Source: DAOUAM01 sp034433305 | GTDB lineage: Bacteria > Chloroflexota > Dehalococcoidia > Lucifugimonadales > DAOUAM01 | Direction of reading: 5' to 3' | Assembly: GCA_034433305.1 (NCBI GenBank) | Contig: DAOUAM010000033.1 | Coordinates: 1 to 59,542, forward strand | Length of the DNA: 59,542 nt | In this document: piece by piece, positions 41,318 through 49,918 of the stretch | Position numbering within the stretch: the stretch's first letter is position 1 | Layout of the letters: each line of letters starts with the position of its first letter | Made by a program: the position numbers and the translations under genes | Notes under the pieces: generated by a model | Told to the model about the DNA's origin: nothing | The model's database searches: none | Seen by the model: the letters and a program-made list of their open reading frames with translations, nothing else

Positions 41318-41663
41318 TAAAAAGACCCGTCCGGAAAGGGACGGGTCGTGTTTCCGCGGTGCCACCCTAATTGCTATGCGCCCCGGCCTCACGGTGAAAC
41401 AGGGACGGCACAGCCTCTCTGTCAGGCACGGAGGAGCGCGTACCTCCTCGATGCCCTGGGCCATGATAACGGTGCCCTTCCGGCCAGGCCTACGACTCCG
41501 GCCATACGCCGGGGCCTTCGGATGGCGGCTCCCAGACCCATTCGGCCTCTGCGCCAGCGCCGGTTCGCACCCTTCGGCCCGCCTGCGCGGGCCTGTCCCG
41601 GCTCTCTGTGCCTCGCTGGAGGCGTACTACTTCTGTTCGCAGCCTTTGGGACTGTTCAGGTTA
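41318..41663 (-). ncRNA. T-box leader RNA controlling trpS and the trp operon
   Basis: On the minus strand the conserved T-box antiterminator sequence AGGGTGGCACCGCGG lies at 41354-41368, followed by AAAC and then the intrinsic terminator. The bulge UGGC would pair with the acceptor end ...GCCA, matching the G discriminator of bacterial tRNA-Trp. A candidate Trp specifier UGG (41538-41540) lies in GCCGAATGGGTCTGG in the 5' region, which can fold as a long stem I. The leader from the inferred start to the terminator is about 345 bases, on the long side for the class. Charged tRNA-Trp would allow termination; uncharged tRNA-Trp would favour readthrough. The T-box and terminator are certain by eye; the specifier loop and start site are inferred. 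Confidence 0.9.
41319..41347 (-). terminator. Rho-independent terminator of the T-box leader
   Basis: On the minus strand GACCCGTCC pairs perfectly with GGACGGGTC around a six-base loop, followed by TTTTTATTT. It lies just after the T-box motif and about 190 bases before trpS, the expected position for a transcription-attenuating T-box. Confidence 0.9.
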
Positions 41664-41669
41664 TACCAG

Positions 41670-41698
41670 AGTATAGAAGGGGCTGGAATGGGTGTCAA
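41670..41698 (-). promoter_or_regulatory. Promoter of the T-box/trpS/trp operon
   Basis: On the minus strand TTGACA (consensus) and TATACT are separated by 17 bases. This is the best promoter match in the window and lies immediately upstream of the inferred T-box leader. Confidence 0.8.
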
Positions 41699-41865
41699 GA
41701 CTGGCAGCCGGGGATAGGCATGGCGTTCCTCTTGCTCCAGAGAGACGCCAGACTGAGTTTTGACTGCGAACCAGGAAGTTTAAATGAGGTTAGGAGGTTG
41801 CAAGCACAGGCGAGGCGCTCCTGGCCATGGGACAGACACTGGCCAGTACCAGGAGGTTATCCGCA

Positions 41866-42780
41866 ATGGAGAAACTGTTGGTATGGAGCCTTGCTCTTCT
41901 TACCTTGGCCCTCTCACTGGCGTGCGGCAAAGCCTCGCCCGCGTCGGACTCCAATGTCATCCAGGCAGCGGCGAATGCTACCACGGACGCCGCACCCACG
42001 TCCACGGCCACAGCGTCGCCTGCTACGGAGACGCCCACTCCACCAGCGCCCCTGGACCCATCCACGCTGGACGTGACGGCCCCCAACCCTCTGGACGAGG
42101 AGACCACAACCGCGAGGTTCTGGTCAGGGCCAAAGACATACCTGGTACACCTTCAGGCCCACAATGGCCAGTACGTCGGCTCCAGCTACCAGGGCAGGAT
42201 CGTGGCCGAGGCCTCGAGGGGAGGCCCCTGGGAGACCTTCCTCCTGGTGGACTTCAACGGCGGCAGGCTGTGGCATGACGACTGGGTAGCTCTCATCGCC
42301 CACAATGGCCTGCTGACCGCCGACTGGCCGGACAACTTCGGCAGGGCGCGCTGGGACCTGGGCTTCTGGATTTTCCAGATCAAGACGTGCTGCGGCAAGA
42401 TAGGCCAGGTGGTGAACGGCGACCGCATCCACCTGGCGGCGGCATTCCCTCACTGGTACAGGAACCAGTACGACCAGTGGAAGTGGGGAACGCCCTTCAT
42501 GTCCGCGGTCAACGGCGGCGGCGGTAACATCAACTACAACCGCGAGTGGCCTAACATCGAGACCTGGGACTGGCTCATCTTCCGCGTCTGGAACGCCGGC
42601 GGTGGCACCAGTTCCGCCCAGTTGCAGGGCGTAGCCCAGAACTACAACCTCATTTCCTCTTTCAAGACAGGCAACGACCTGCTACAGCGGGGTGGCTGGT
42701 TGACCGCGACAACCCCGCTGATTGGAAACACAGGCGCTGCCCTTTCCAACGTGACCCCGCTAAACAATGCAACACCATAA
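41866..42780 (+). CDS. Secreted lipoprotein with fascin-like beta-trefoil domain
   Basis: The 304-residue protein starts MEKLLVWSLALLTLALSLAC, a lipoprotein signal with lipobox Cys20, followed by an Ala/Thr/Pro-rich linker to about residue 85. The next part reads YLVHLQAHNGQYVGSSYQGR, then GGPWETFLLVDFNGGRLW and VALIAHNGLLTAD, the repeated pattern of fascin-like (actin-crosslinking type) beta-trefoils. In bacteria these usually bind carbohydrate or protein surfaces. The remainder contains a Cys-Cys pair (IKTCCGKIG) and aromatic-rich stretches. The ATG at 41866 follows CAGGAGGTT. The clostripain-type lipoprotein gene follows after 55 bases. No enzymatic role is visible. Confidence 0.75.
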   Translation: MEKLLVWSLALLTLALSLACGKASPASDSNVIQAAANATTDAAPTSTATASPATETPTPPAPLDPSTLDVTAPNPLDEETTTARFWSGPKTYLVHLQAHNGQYVGSSYQGRIVAEASRGGPWETFLLVDFNGGRLWHDDWVALIAHNGLLTADWPDNFGRARWDLGFWIFQIKTCCGKIGQVVNGDRIHLAAAFPHWYRNQYDQWKWGTPFMSAVNGGGGNINYNREWPNIETWDWLIFRVWNAGGGTSSAQLQGVAQNYNLISSFKTGNDLLQRGGWLTATTPLIGNTGAALSNVTPLNNATP

Positions 42781-42835
42781 GCTTTCCCCTGGGACCAGCT
42801 TGTGGCCTGTGCAATAGAGACCAAGGACCTGATTT

Positions 42836-45800
42836 ATGAAAACAGTCTTAGCACTCCTGGCAATCGTGCTGGTACTGGGTTGTGCCCAGGAAAAGCCTGG
42901 CGTGGAGGGAGCGCAGCAGGCCAGCCCAGTTCCTCCACCATCCCAGTCCCCACCGAAGACCACCCAGAGCAGTCCGGGCCAGAATGCCCCCTCTCAGCCA
43001 TCCTTCGCTCCACCAGTGGCGCCGCCCACGGCTGGGATGTCGCCTGCGCAGCCCTCCGCTGGCGGCCCACGGTGGACGGTCATGGTGTACATGGCCGCCG
43101 ACAACAACCTGGAGACCTTCGCCCTTCAGGACCTGGCCGAGATGGCCAGGGTCGGCTCCTCCCAGCAGGTGCATGTCGTGGCGCAGGTGGACCGCAGAGA
43201 GAAAGACCCTGTGGACGAGGGTGTGCTCAACCTGCCTGATTGGCATACCACCAAGCGCCTCAGGGTCGAGCAGGGCCAACTGGCCGAAATCGCTGACATC
43301 GGCGAGACCAACATGTCCGACCCCACCGTGCTCAGCGACTTCATCACCTGGGCAAAGGCGACCTACCCGGCGGAGCGCTACGCCCTGGTGCTGTGGGACC
43401 ACGGCGGGGCGTGGCTGGGCTTCGCCACCGACGACAGCGCCCGCTCGGCGCTCATGTCGCTGCCACAAATTGCCAGCGCCCTTAAGAAGTCTGGCCTCAC
43501 CCTGGACTTCCTGGGCTTCGACGCCTGCCTTATGGCCAGCGCCGAGCTAGCACTGGAACTCTACCCCTATGCCAGGACGCTTACGGCCTCGGAGGAGCTG
43601 GAGCCGGGCATCGGGTGGGACTACGCCGCCTTCCTGGGAGCACTGGCCAGCAACCCCGGCATGAGCGGCCTGGAGCTGGGCAAGGCACTGGCCGATAGCT
43701 ACATCGCCAGCCTCAAGCGGGACTCGCCGGCCGAGTCCATGTACAGCACCATGTCCGTCATAGACCTGGCGCAGGCGCCCCAGTTCAAAGACGCCTTCTC
43801 CACCTTCGTGGGCGCCCTGCAAGGGTACACGGTAGCCAGGAGCGACCTCAAAGAGAAGCTGACGCGGGTAGGCCAGGTGGTGCAGAAGGCCCGCTACGAG
43901 GCCCCCGCCTTTGGCCGGCAGGAGGTCACGGACCCGGGCGTGGCCTTCGACCTGGGCATCCTGGTTGACAACATGCTGGCCCAGGCCCGGGACGACCGCC
44001 TGGCGGCGGCCGGCGCCGACCTGAAGGCGGCCATCGCAGGCATGGTGCAGAGCGTCAGGGCCGGCGACGGCTACAAGGACACCAACCTGAGCGGGCTGAG
44101 CCTCTTCGTGCCCGTCAGCCCCAGGGCCGCCGCGGCCACAAAGGAGAAGTACACCCTGCTGGAGAGCACCAGGGAAACGGGGTGGCCTGACCTGCTGCTG
44201 GCCATGGCCGAGGCGGCCGGCGACGACACTACAGCGCCGGTGGTGGCCCAGCCATCGGTGGACGCGCCGGCGGTGGTGCCAGGCAAGGGCAAAGTAACGG
44301 TCTCCGGCCAGGTCACCGACGACCTGATGGTCACCGGCGTCGTGGTGGGCGTGGTGCAACTCCGGGACGACCAGCCCGCTATGGTGGCACTCCAGGAGCA
44401 GCCGCGTACCTACAGCGCCACCAACGGCTTCACCTACGCCTTTGATGGCCAGGGCTGGTACCTGGAAAGCGGGGACAGCAAACACCTGGTGTTCACGGTG
44501 CAGTGGCGGCCAGGGCAACAGGCCGTCTTCGGCAGGTACAGGCAGGACCAGGAGTCGGGCGACACTGCCGCCTATTTTGTATATGACGAGGCCAGCGGAG
44601 AGTTGGTCGAGGGCTTCGAAGTGGCCGGCGGCGCGCTGGGCGCCCTTCTGCCCACCGCCGCATCCACCTTCCAGCCTTTCCTGCTCACCCCGGACCTCAG
44701 GTCCTTCGAGACCGAGGCCGTGCCTGTCCAGGGCACAAGGCTCTCCAGAGGCCCATTACCCCAGGGACAGTACCTCCTCAGCGTGACCGGGTTCGACCTG
44801 GGCGACAACGCCCACACCAACGGCGTCCTGGTAGAGGTGCGAGCCGAGGAGGGCCAGGCAGCCAGCGCCTGCCAGGCACAGGACGTGGACGCGGCTTCCG
44901 CGCCTGGCGAGCACAACGCCCGCCTGACCATTGGCGTGGGCCAGTCTATCCCTCTCGGCCTCAGCATTGACCGCAACCTGGTGGGCGAGGTCCGCTACAC
45001 GGTGGACGTGTTGGGCGGCGACTCAGAGATACATCTGGAGAACGTCGGCCCCGACGGCGCCACCGTGGGCGCCAGCGGCAGGGTCAGCGGCCACGCCTAC
45101 GATGTCTTCCAGCCGCAGGTCTCGGGCCTCTACACCCTCCATCTCAGCAACCCCACTGGCGGCGAGGAGACAGTCTTCCTGACCTGGATGGTGTCGCCCA
45201 GGGCCGGGCTGGACCTGCCCGACCCCATTGACCTCAACGCCACTCCAGAGCAGATAGACGCCTTCGAGCAGCCCGGCCTGCACATCGGCGTCGTGACCGT
45301 CCCGGCCGGCCAGTCGGTGGTGGTCCAGCTAGCGCTGGATGGGGAGGCCACGCCCTGGCTGGGCTACAGCGTGCAGGTGCCCGAAGGCCCCACGCCCGTC
45401 CTGTTCGCCCTTGCCAGCCCCGACCAGGAGCTACTGGACAGCACCCCGGTGTGCAGCCTGCACATGGGAGGCGTCCGGCTGACCAGGGGCGGCCAGTACA
45501 CCCTGGTCTTCGACAACACTCAGGGCAGCAGCCCCCGGCAGGTGGCCCTGTCGCTGGAGACCTACGGCGCCGGGCCATCGCCTTATGTGCCGGTCCGCAC
45601 GGAGCGCCTGCCCGAGTGGGCCACGGGCGACCACTCCCGCGAGTTCACCCTGGCGCCCAGCGAGGTCCTGGTGCTGGTCATTCCCTTTGACAGCACTGTC
45701 TCCTCACGGGTGGACTTCAGCCTGACCAGGGTGACGGGCATGATACCTATTGAGTATGGTGCCATAAACCCGGATGGTGTCGTGCTTGTCGCTGGCACCC

Positions 45801-46357
45801 ATGACTATCTGGTGCAGGAGTCCTTCCCGGTTGCCATGTCAGGCGACCATGCCCTGGTGCTGGACAACAGCATGAACAACCGGGAAAAGACCGTGTTGGT
45901 GAGCGTGTCCGTTACGGCGGCCGGCCAGGCCACACCGCCTCCGCTGGGCACTCCACCACCGCCGGCCGGGCCGCCGCAGCCCACGCCGACGACCGCCCCA
46001 GCGCCGACGCCCACTCCGGCAGGCCCCACGGTGTACAGCTATCCCGAGTGGGCCACCGGTGACAACTATGGCGACTTTACGCTGCCGGCGGGACGCGTGG
46101 CCCACGTGGTGGTGCCCTTCGACCGGGCGCTGGTGTCCCGGGTGGACTTCACCCTGAGCGGAGTCAGCGGTAGCGGCTCCATCAGGTACAGGGTGCTGGC
46201 CCCGGACGGCATGGAGCTGACCAGCGGCACCCAGGGCTACCTGACGCAGGACGCCTTCGCCGTCAACGCCAGCGGGGAGTACATCATCGTGCTGGACAAT
46301 TCGGCCAACACCAGCAGCCGGACGGTAAGGCTCAGCCTGTACGTGCAGCGGAGGTAG
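42836..46357 (+). CDS. Clostripain-family (peptidase C11) multidomain lipoprotein
   Basis: The 1173-residue protein has a lipoprotein signal (MKTVLALLAIVLVLG, Cys16) and a Pro/Ser/Gln-rich linker to about residue 77. The clostripain-type protease domain opens WTVMVYMAADNNLE, with the catalytic His189 in LVLWDHGGAW and Cys231 in LGFDACLMASAE. After about residue 460 come several beta-rich segments. The last two are homologous repeats that both contain EWATGD and SRVDF (about 920-1025 and 1060-1173), separated by a Pro/Thr linker. C11 peptidases cleave after Arg or Lys. It would be anchored outside the cell and may act on surface or environmental proteins. Confidence 0.85.
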   Translation: MKTVLALLAIVLVLGCAQEKPGVEGAQQASPVPPPSQSPPKTTQSSPGQNAPSQPSFAPPVAPPTAGMSPAQPSAGGPRWTVMVYMAADNNLETFALQDLAEMARVGSSQQVHVVAQVDRREKDPVDEGVLNLPDWHTTKRLRVEQGQLAEIADIGETNMSDPTVLSDFITWAKATYPAERYALVLWDHGGAWLGFATDDSARSALMSLPQIASALKKSGLTLDFLGFDACLMASAELALELYPYARTLTASEELEPGIGWDYAAFLGALASNPGMSGLELGKALADSYIASLKRDSPAESMYSTMSVIDLAQAPQFKDAFSTFVGALQGYTVARSDLKEKLTRVGQVVQKARYEAPAFGRQEVTDPGVAFDLGILVDNMLAQARDDRLAAAGADLKAAIAGMVQSVRAGDGYKDTNLSGLSLFVPVSPRAAAATKEKYTLLESTRETGWPDLLLAMAEAAGDDTTAPVVAQPSVDAPAVVPGKGKVTVSGQVTDDLMVTGVVVGVVQLRDDQPAMVALQEQPRTYSATNGFTYAFDGQGWYLESGDSKHLVFTVQWRPGQQAVFGRYRQDQESGDTAAYFVYDEASGELVEGFEVAGGALGALLPTAASTFQPFLLTPDLRSFETEAVPVQGTRLSRGPLPQGQYLLSVTGFDLGDNAHTNGVLVEVRAEEGQAASACQAQDVDAASAPGEHNARLTIGVGQSIPLGLSIDRNLVGEVRYTVDVLGGDSEIHLENVGPDGATVGASGRVSGHAYDVFQPQVSGLYTLHLSNPTGGEETVFLTWMVSPRAGLDLPDPIDLNATPEQIDAFEQPGLHIGVVTVPAGQSVVVQLALDGEATPWLGYSVQVPEGPTPVLFALASPDQELLDSTPVCSLHMGGVRLTRGGQYTLVFDNTQGSSPRQVALSLETYGAGPSPYVPVRTERLPEWATGDHSREFTLAPSEVLVLVIPFDSTVSSRVDFSLTRVTGMIPIEYGAINPDGVVLVAGTHDYLVQESFPVAMSGDHALVLDNSMNNREKTVLVSVSVTAAGQATPPPLGTPPPPAGPPQPTPTTAPAPTPTPAGPTVYSYPEWATGDNYGDFTLPAGRVAHVVVPFDRALVSRVDFTLSGVSGSGSIRYRVLAPDGMELTSGTQGYLTQDAFAVNASGEYIIVLDNSANTSSRTVRLSLYVQRR

Positions 46358-46410
46358 GCGGACGCCGGCGGCTGTGGAAGACCTGTCCGGTTATGAACGT
46401 GGAAAGGGAA

Positions 46411-46441
46411 GGGGACAGGCCGTGCCGGTCTGTCCCCTTTC
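46411..46441. terminator. Terminator between the protease and tautomerase genes
   Basis: GGGGACAG at 46411-46418 and CTGTCCCC at 46430-46437 form a perfect 8-bp stem, followed by TTTCT on the plus strand. It lies between convergent genes and may serve both. Confidence 0.7.
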
Positions 46442-46466
46442 TCTGCGCCCCCGTACCTGGCAGGCG

Positions 46467-46655
46467 CTACTTCTTGTCTGAGGCCAGCACGCCGCCCTGC
46501 GCCCAGTTCTCCCTGGGCACATCCTCGAAAACAATTATGGTCTGATCCGGCGTGGTCTTGGCGATGTTGACCATGGCCTCGGTGATGGCCTTGGCCAGCT
46601 CTGCCTTCTGGGCGTGAGTGCGTCCGGGCCACATCTCGATCCTGACTATGGGCAT
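46467..46655 (-). CDS. 4-oxalocrotonate tautomerase family protein
   Basis: The 62-residue protein matches the small 4-OT family in length and pattern. Removal of Met exposes Pro1, the catalytic base, in PIVRIEMWPGRT. The helix AELAKAITEAMVNIAKT and the strand IIVFEDVPRENWAQGG follow. 4-OT enzymes isomerise enol and keto forms of unsaturated diacids. No partner pathway gene is adjacent. Confidence 0.92.
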   Translation of the reverse strand: MPIVRIEMWPGRTHAQKAELAKAITEAMVNIAKTTPDQTIIVFEDVPRENWAQGGVLASDKK

Positions 46656-46687
46656 GGCTGCCTCCCATCGTCTCTGAAGTCCGGAAC

Positions 46688-46716
46688 ATTGTACCAGCGG
46701 GCATGTGGCCCTTCAA
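46688..46716 (-). promoter_or_regulatory. Promoter for the 4-OT gene
   Basis: On the minus strand TTGAAG and TACAAT are separated by 17 bases, with the -10 box 32 bases before the ATG at 46655. Confidence 0.6.
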
Positions 46717-46867
46717 TCGTCCGCCTTGCGACTGAGATTGTGCGGGTGTATGCTAGAAGGGTACAGGTATTGACGAAGGCTATAACAGTCAGACAACACT
46801 AGCTCTATACCAGGGACATCGTGCACAGCCAGCGGAGGCTGTGCACTTTGACTTTAGAGGCTCAAGG

Positions 46868-48148
46868 ATGATGGTGGGACTCAAGCAGTTGAGGCTGCGC
46901 TCGCTGGACTCGTGGCAGCGCAGCCTGGTAGTGCTGTGGATAGCCCAGGCCACCTCGGCGCTGGGCTTCAGCTTTGTATTCCCCTTCATTCCCCTGTTCG
47001 TCCAGGAGCTGGGTGTCGAAGAGCCGGGGCGGGCCGCGCTGTGGAGCGGCATCGCTGGCGGCGTCGGCGGCTTCTTCATGATGCTGTCAGGCCCCTTCTG
47101 GGGCATCCTGGGGGACCGCTACGGGCGCAAGAAGAACGTCCTGCGCGCCCTGTTCGGCTCCGCCGTGGTGCTGGCGCTGACCAGCCTGGTCACTGACGTC
47201 TACCAGCTTGTGGCGCTGCGCATCCTGCTGGGGCTGGTGTCGGGCGTGTGGGTGACGGTCATGGCGCTGAGCGCGTCCATGGCGCCCAGGGACAAGGTCA
47301 CCTTCAGCATCGGCGTGGTGCAGTCGGCCAGCTTCCTTGGCTCGACCATGGGCCCTTTTGTGGGCGGCACGCTGGCCGACACCCTGGGCTTCCGGGCCAC
47401 CTTCATTGTCACTGGCCTGCTGTGTGTCTTCTCGGGGCTGCTGGTGATGCTGTTCGTAAACGAGCACTTCCAGAAGCCGCAGCAGCAGGAGAAGCTGGGG
47501 CCACACCTGTTCTTCGGCAGCTTCGCGGGCCTGGTGCGCTCGGGCGGGCTGGCCTCGTCGCTGCTGGTCATCTTCCTGGTCCAGGTGGGGCCGACCATGA
47601 TGATGCCGGTGCTGCCGGTGTTCATCAAGGAGCTTTCGGAGAACGGCAGCGCCTCCAGCGCGGGCATAGCTTTCTCCCTCATGGGCCTGATGGGTGTCGC
47701 CTCCTCCCTGGTGATGACGCGGCTCAGCCAGCGCGTTGGCCTGGTGCCCGTGCTGATAGTCGCCTTCGTCTGCGGCGGGATACTCTACCTGCCGCTGCTG
47801 GTGCTGGGCAACCTGCTGCACATTTACCTGGTGCTCTCGCTGCTGGGCTTCTTCAACGGCGGGCTGAACACCATGTCCTTTGCCCTGGTGGGAAACGCCA
47901 CGTCCAGGGAAAAGCAGGGCGCGGCCTACGGCGTCGCCCAGAGTTCCAGCGCCCTGGCCTGGGGCTCCGGGCCGCTCATGGGCGGCGCCATAGCTGACCT
48001 GTGGGGCCTGCGGCAAGTCTTCCTGGTGAACGCCATAGCCCTGCTTTTCACAGGCACGCTGGTGGTGCGGCTCCTGGGCAAGCGCAGGCCAGCCGGCCCG
48101 GGCAAGCCGGACGTTGGGCCTGTGCCCACCAGCGCATCGAGCAGGTAA
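46868..48148 (+). CDS. Major facilitator superfamily transporter
   Basis: The 426-residue protein has about twelve membrane segments and the MFS loop 2-3 signature FWGILGDRYGRKKNVLRA. The N-half contains LGFSFVFPFIPLFVQELGV, and the C-half begins after a loop containing QKPQQQEKLG. Drug efflux or small-metabolite export is the usual role of this type, but nothing indicates a substrate. The ATG at 46868 is chosen; an upstream GTG at 46841 would add nine residues not typical of the family. Confidence 0.88.
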   Translation: MMVGLKQLRLRSLDSWQRSLVVLWIAQATSALGFSFVFPFIPLFVQELGVEEPGRAALWSGIAGGVGGFFMMLSGPFWGILGDRYGRKKNVLRALFGSAVVLALTSLVTDVYQLVALRILLGLVSGVWVTVMALSASMAPRDKVTFSIGVVQSASFLGSTMGPFVGGTLADTLGFRATFIVTGLLCVFSGLLVMLFVNEHFQKPQQQEKLGPHLFFGSFAGLVRSGGLASSLLVIFLVQVGPTMMMPVLPVFIKELSENGSASSAGIAFSLMGLMGVASSLVMTRLSQRVGLVPVLIVAFVCGGILYLPLLVLGNLLHIYLVLSLLGFFNGGLNTMSFALVGNATSREKQGAAYGVAQSSSALAWGSGPLMGGAIADLWGLRQVFLVNAIALLFTGTLVVRLLGKRRPAGPGKPDVGPVPTSASSR

Positions 48149-48178
48149 ACCCGGCGACCGGGTCCTGGCCGTGGGGCG

Positions 48179-48541
48179 CTACCGGCGCCGCCGGAAAAGG
48201 ACCATGCCTATCACCAGGCCAATCAGGGCGGCCCGGATGATGTTCCACGGCTCTTCGAAGGAGATGTAGCGGGTCTCGCCGGCCGTGATCTCGATGATGC
48301 CGACGGGGCTGACCGATGCGCCGCCACCGCCGCCGCCACCCAGCCTGCGCGCCCTCTGCGTCTCCTCCACCATGCTGTCCTCGCCCTCGGAGCCGCCGCC
48401 CCCTCCAAAGCCGTAGCGTACCCTGGCCACCGGGATGATGGTCTTGCCCTCCGCTGTTACGGGATCGCCATAGACCGTCCTGACGCTGGCGGTGTCGTGG
48501 ATGCGCTCCGTGATGGTCCTGAAGATCTCCTGGATGGTCAT
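48179..48541 (-). CDS. GerW/YtfJ-family protein with C-terminal membrane anchor
   Basis: The 120-residue protein starts MTIQEIFRTITERIHDTASV and has RTVYGDPVTAEGKTIIPVAR, then VRYGFGGGGGSE, the pattern of the GerW (YtfJ) family first known from Bacillus sporulation. A Gly-rich stretch follows, then GIIEITAGETRYISF and a C-terminal hydrophobic segment IRAALIGLVIGMVLF ending in RRRR. The membrane tail is an addition to the family core. The role outside sporulating bacteria is not known. It converges on the MFS gene. Confidence 0.82.
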   Translation of the reverse strand: MTIQEIFRTITERIHDTASVRTVYGDPVTAEGKTIIPVARVRYGFGGGGGSEGEDSMVEETQRARRLGGGGGGGASVSPVGIIEITAGETRYISFEEPWNIIRAALIGLVIGMVLFRRRR

Positions 48542-48689
48542 CTCCTGCCTCCTCCATGGCTGCCATTGGACCGGGCCGTTGGTGTCGCAGCCGCATGTAT
48601 CCAGAATACCAGAGGCAAGAGGGCACGGCCAAAGGCAAGACCCCCGGGGCCGCTGCCATCGGGCGCGCCCAATACCGGGACAGGCGGCG

Positions 48690-49889
48690 CTAGCTGAGGA
48701 GCTTCACCACGCGGTCCAGGATGCGGTGCCCGACCTCGTACTTGCTGAGAAGGGGCAGGTCTTCGACGCCGCCCTCGCGGTCCAGGATGACGACCTTGTT
48801 GGTGTCGGCGGCAAAGCCGCTGTCCTGGGCGGTAATGTCGTTGGCGATGATGAGGTGCAGGCCCTTGCTGACCAGCTTGGCCTGGGCGTTCCTGAGCAGG
48901 TCCTCGCTCTCGGCGGCGAAGCCCACCTTGACCAGGCGCTGGCCCTGGACGCTGGCGATGATGTCGGGGTTCTTGACCAACTCCACGACCCAGGTATCGG
49001 CGGCGCCTTTCTTCACCTTCTGGGCATGGGCGCTGGCAGGGCGCCAGTCGGCGACGGCGGCGGCCATTATGAGGGCGTCGGCGCTGGCGCACTCCCTGGT
49101 AATCGCGTCGCGCATCTCCAGGGCAGTGTTGACGCGCACCATGCGGACGCCCACGGGGTCGGGCAGGGCAGTGGGCGCGGTCACCAGCACGGCGCTGGCG
49201 CCCCTGTCGCGGGCCGCCTCGGCGATGGCGTAGCCCATCTTGCCCGAAGAGCGGTTGGTTATCACCCGCACCGGGTCTATCGGCTCCTGGGTGCCGCCGG
49301 CGCTGACGACCACCTTGCGGCCGGCCAGGTCGCCGTCGCGCCCCAGCACCAGCCGGATGTAGCCCAGCAGCTCGGCGGTCTCCACCAGGCGGCCCTTGCC
49401 CACGAGGCCCGACGCCAGGCGCCCCTGGGCAGGCCCCACGACGGTGTAGCCCCTCGTCTTGAGCCTGGACACGTTCTCCTGGGTGGCCGGATGGTCGTAC
49501 ATGTGGGCGTCCATGGCCGGGGCCACAATGACAGGCGTGGTGGTGGCCAGCACCGTCGTGGTAAGGGCGTCGTCGGCCAGGCCCCAGGCCAGCTTCGCCA
49601 GCGTATGGGCCGTGGCCGGGGCGATGACTATGACGCTGGCACGCTGCGCCAGGGCCACGTGGTCTATGCTCAACTCCGACTGGGGGTCGAAGATGTCGGT
49701 CACCACCGGCCTGTGGGTGATGCTGCGAAAGGTCAGGGGCGTCACGAACTGGCAGGCGGCCCCGGTCATGACCACGTCCACCAGGGCGCCCTCCTGCGTC
49801 AGCTTGCTGGCCAGGTCCACGGCCTTGTAGCAGGCAATGCTGCCGGTGACTCCCAGGACTATGCACTTGCGCTCAAGGATGTTGGGCAT
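48690..49889 (-). CDS. coaBC: Bifunctional phosphopantothenoylcysteine decarboxylase/phosphopantothenate--cysteine ligase
   Basis: The 399-residue protein has a flavin-dependent decarboxylase half (VLGVTGSIACYKAVDLAS, DHVALAQRASVIVIAPATAHTLAK) and a ligase half (VVVSAGGTQEPIDPVRVITN, SSGKMGYAIAEAA, VKNPDII). Two motifs differ from E. coli CoaC: PAMDAHMY in place of PAMNxxMW, and LASGLVGKGRL where the flap Cys of LACG is Ser. From memory such variants occur in other Chloroflexi, so they are probably lineage features. It follows two coaX genes, giving a CoA-synthesis cluster. Confidence 0.93.
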   Translation of the reverse strand: MPNILERKCIVLGVTGSIACYKAVDLASKLTQEGALVDVVMTGAACQFVTPLTFRSITHRPVVTDIFDPQSELSIDHVALAQRASVIVIAPATAHTLAKLAWGLADDALTTTVLATTTPVIVAPAMDAHMYDHPATQENVSRLKTRGYTVVGPAQGRLASGLVGKGRLVETAELLGYIRLVLGRDGDLAGRKVVVSAGGTQEPIDPVRVITNRSSGKMGYAIAEAARDRGASAVLVTAPTALPDPVGVRMVRVNTALEMRDAITRECASADALIMAAAVADWRPASAHAQKVKKGAADTWVVELVKNPDIIASVQGQRLVKVGFAAESEDLLRNAQAKLVSKGLHLIIANDITAQDSGFAADTNKVVILDREGGVEDLPLLSKYEVGHRILDRVVKLLS

Positions 49890-49918
49890 GGCGAAAGGCC
49901 CTCCCCTGGCCGGCTGGC

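Noticed and set aside
46741..46795. Promoter from TTGACG and TATAAC upstream of the MFS gene
   Set aside because: The two boxes are only five bases apart, too close for a sigma-70 promoter.
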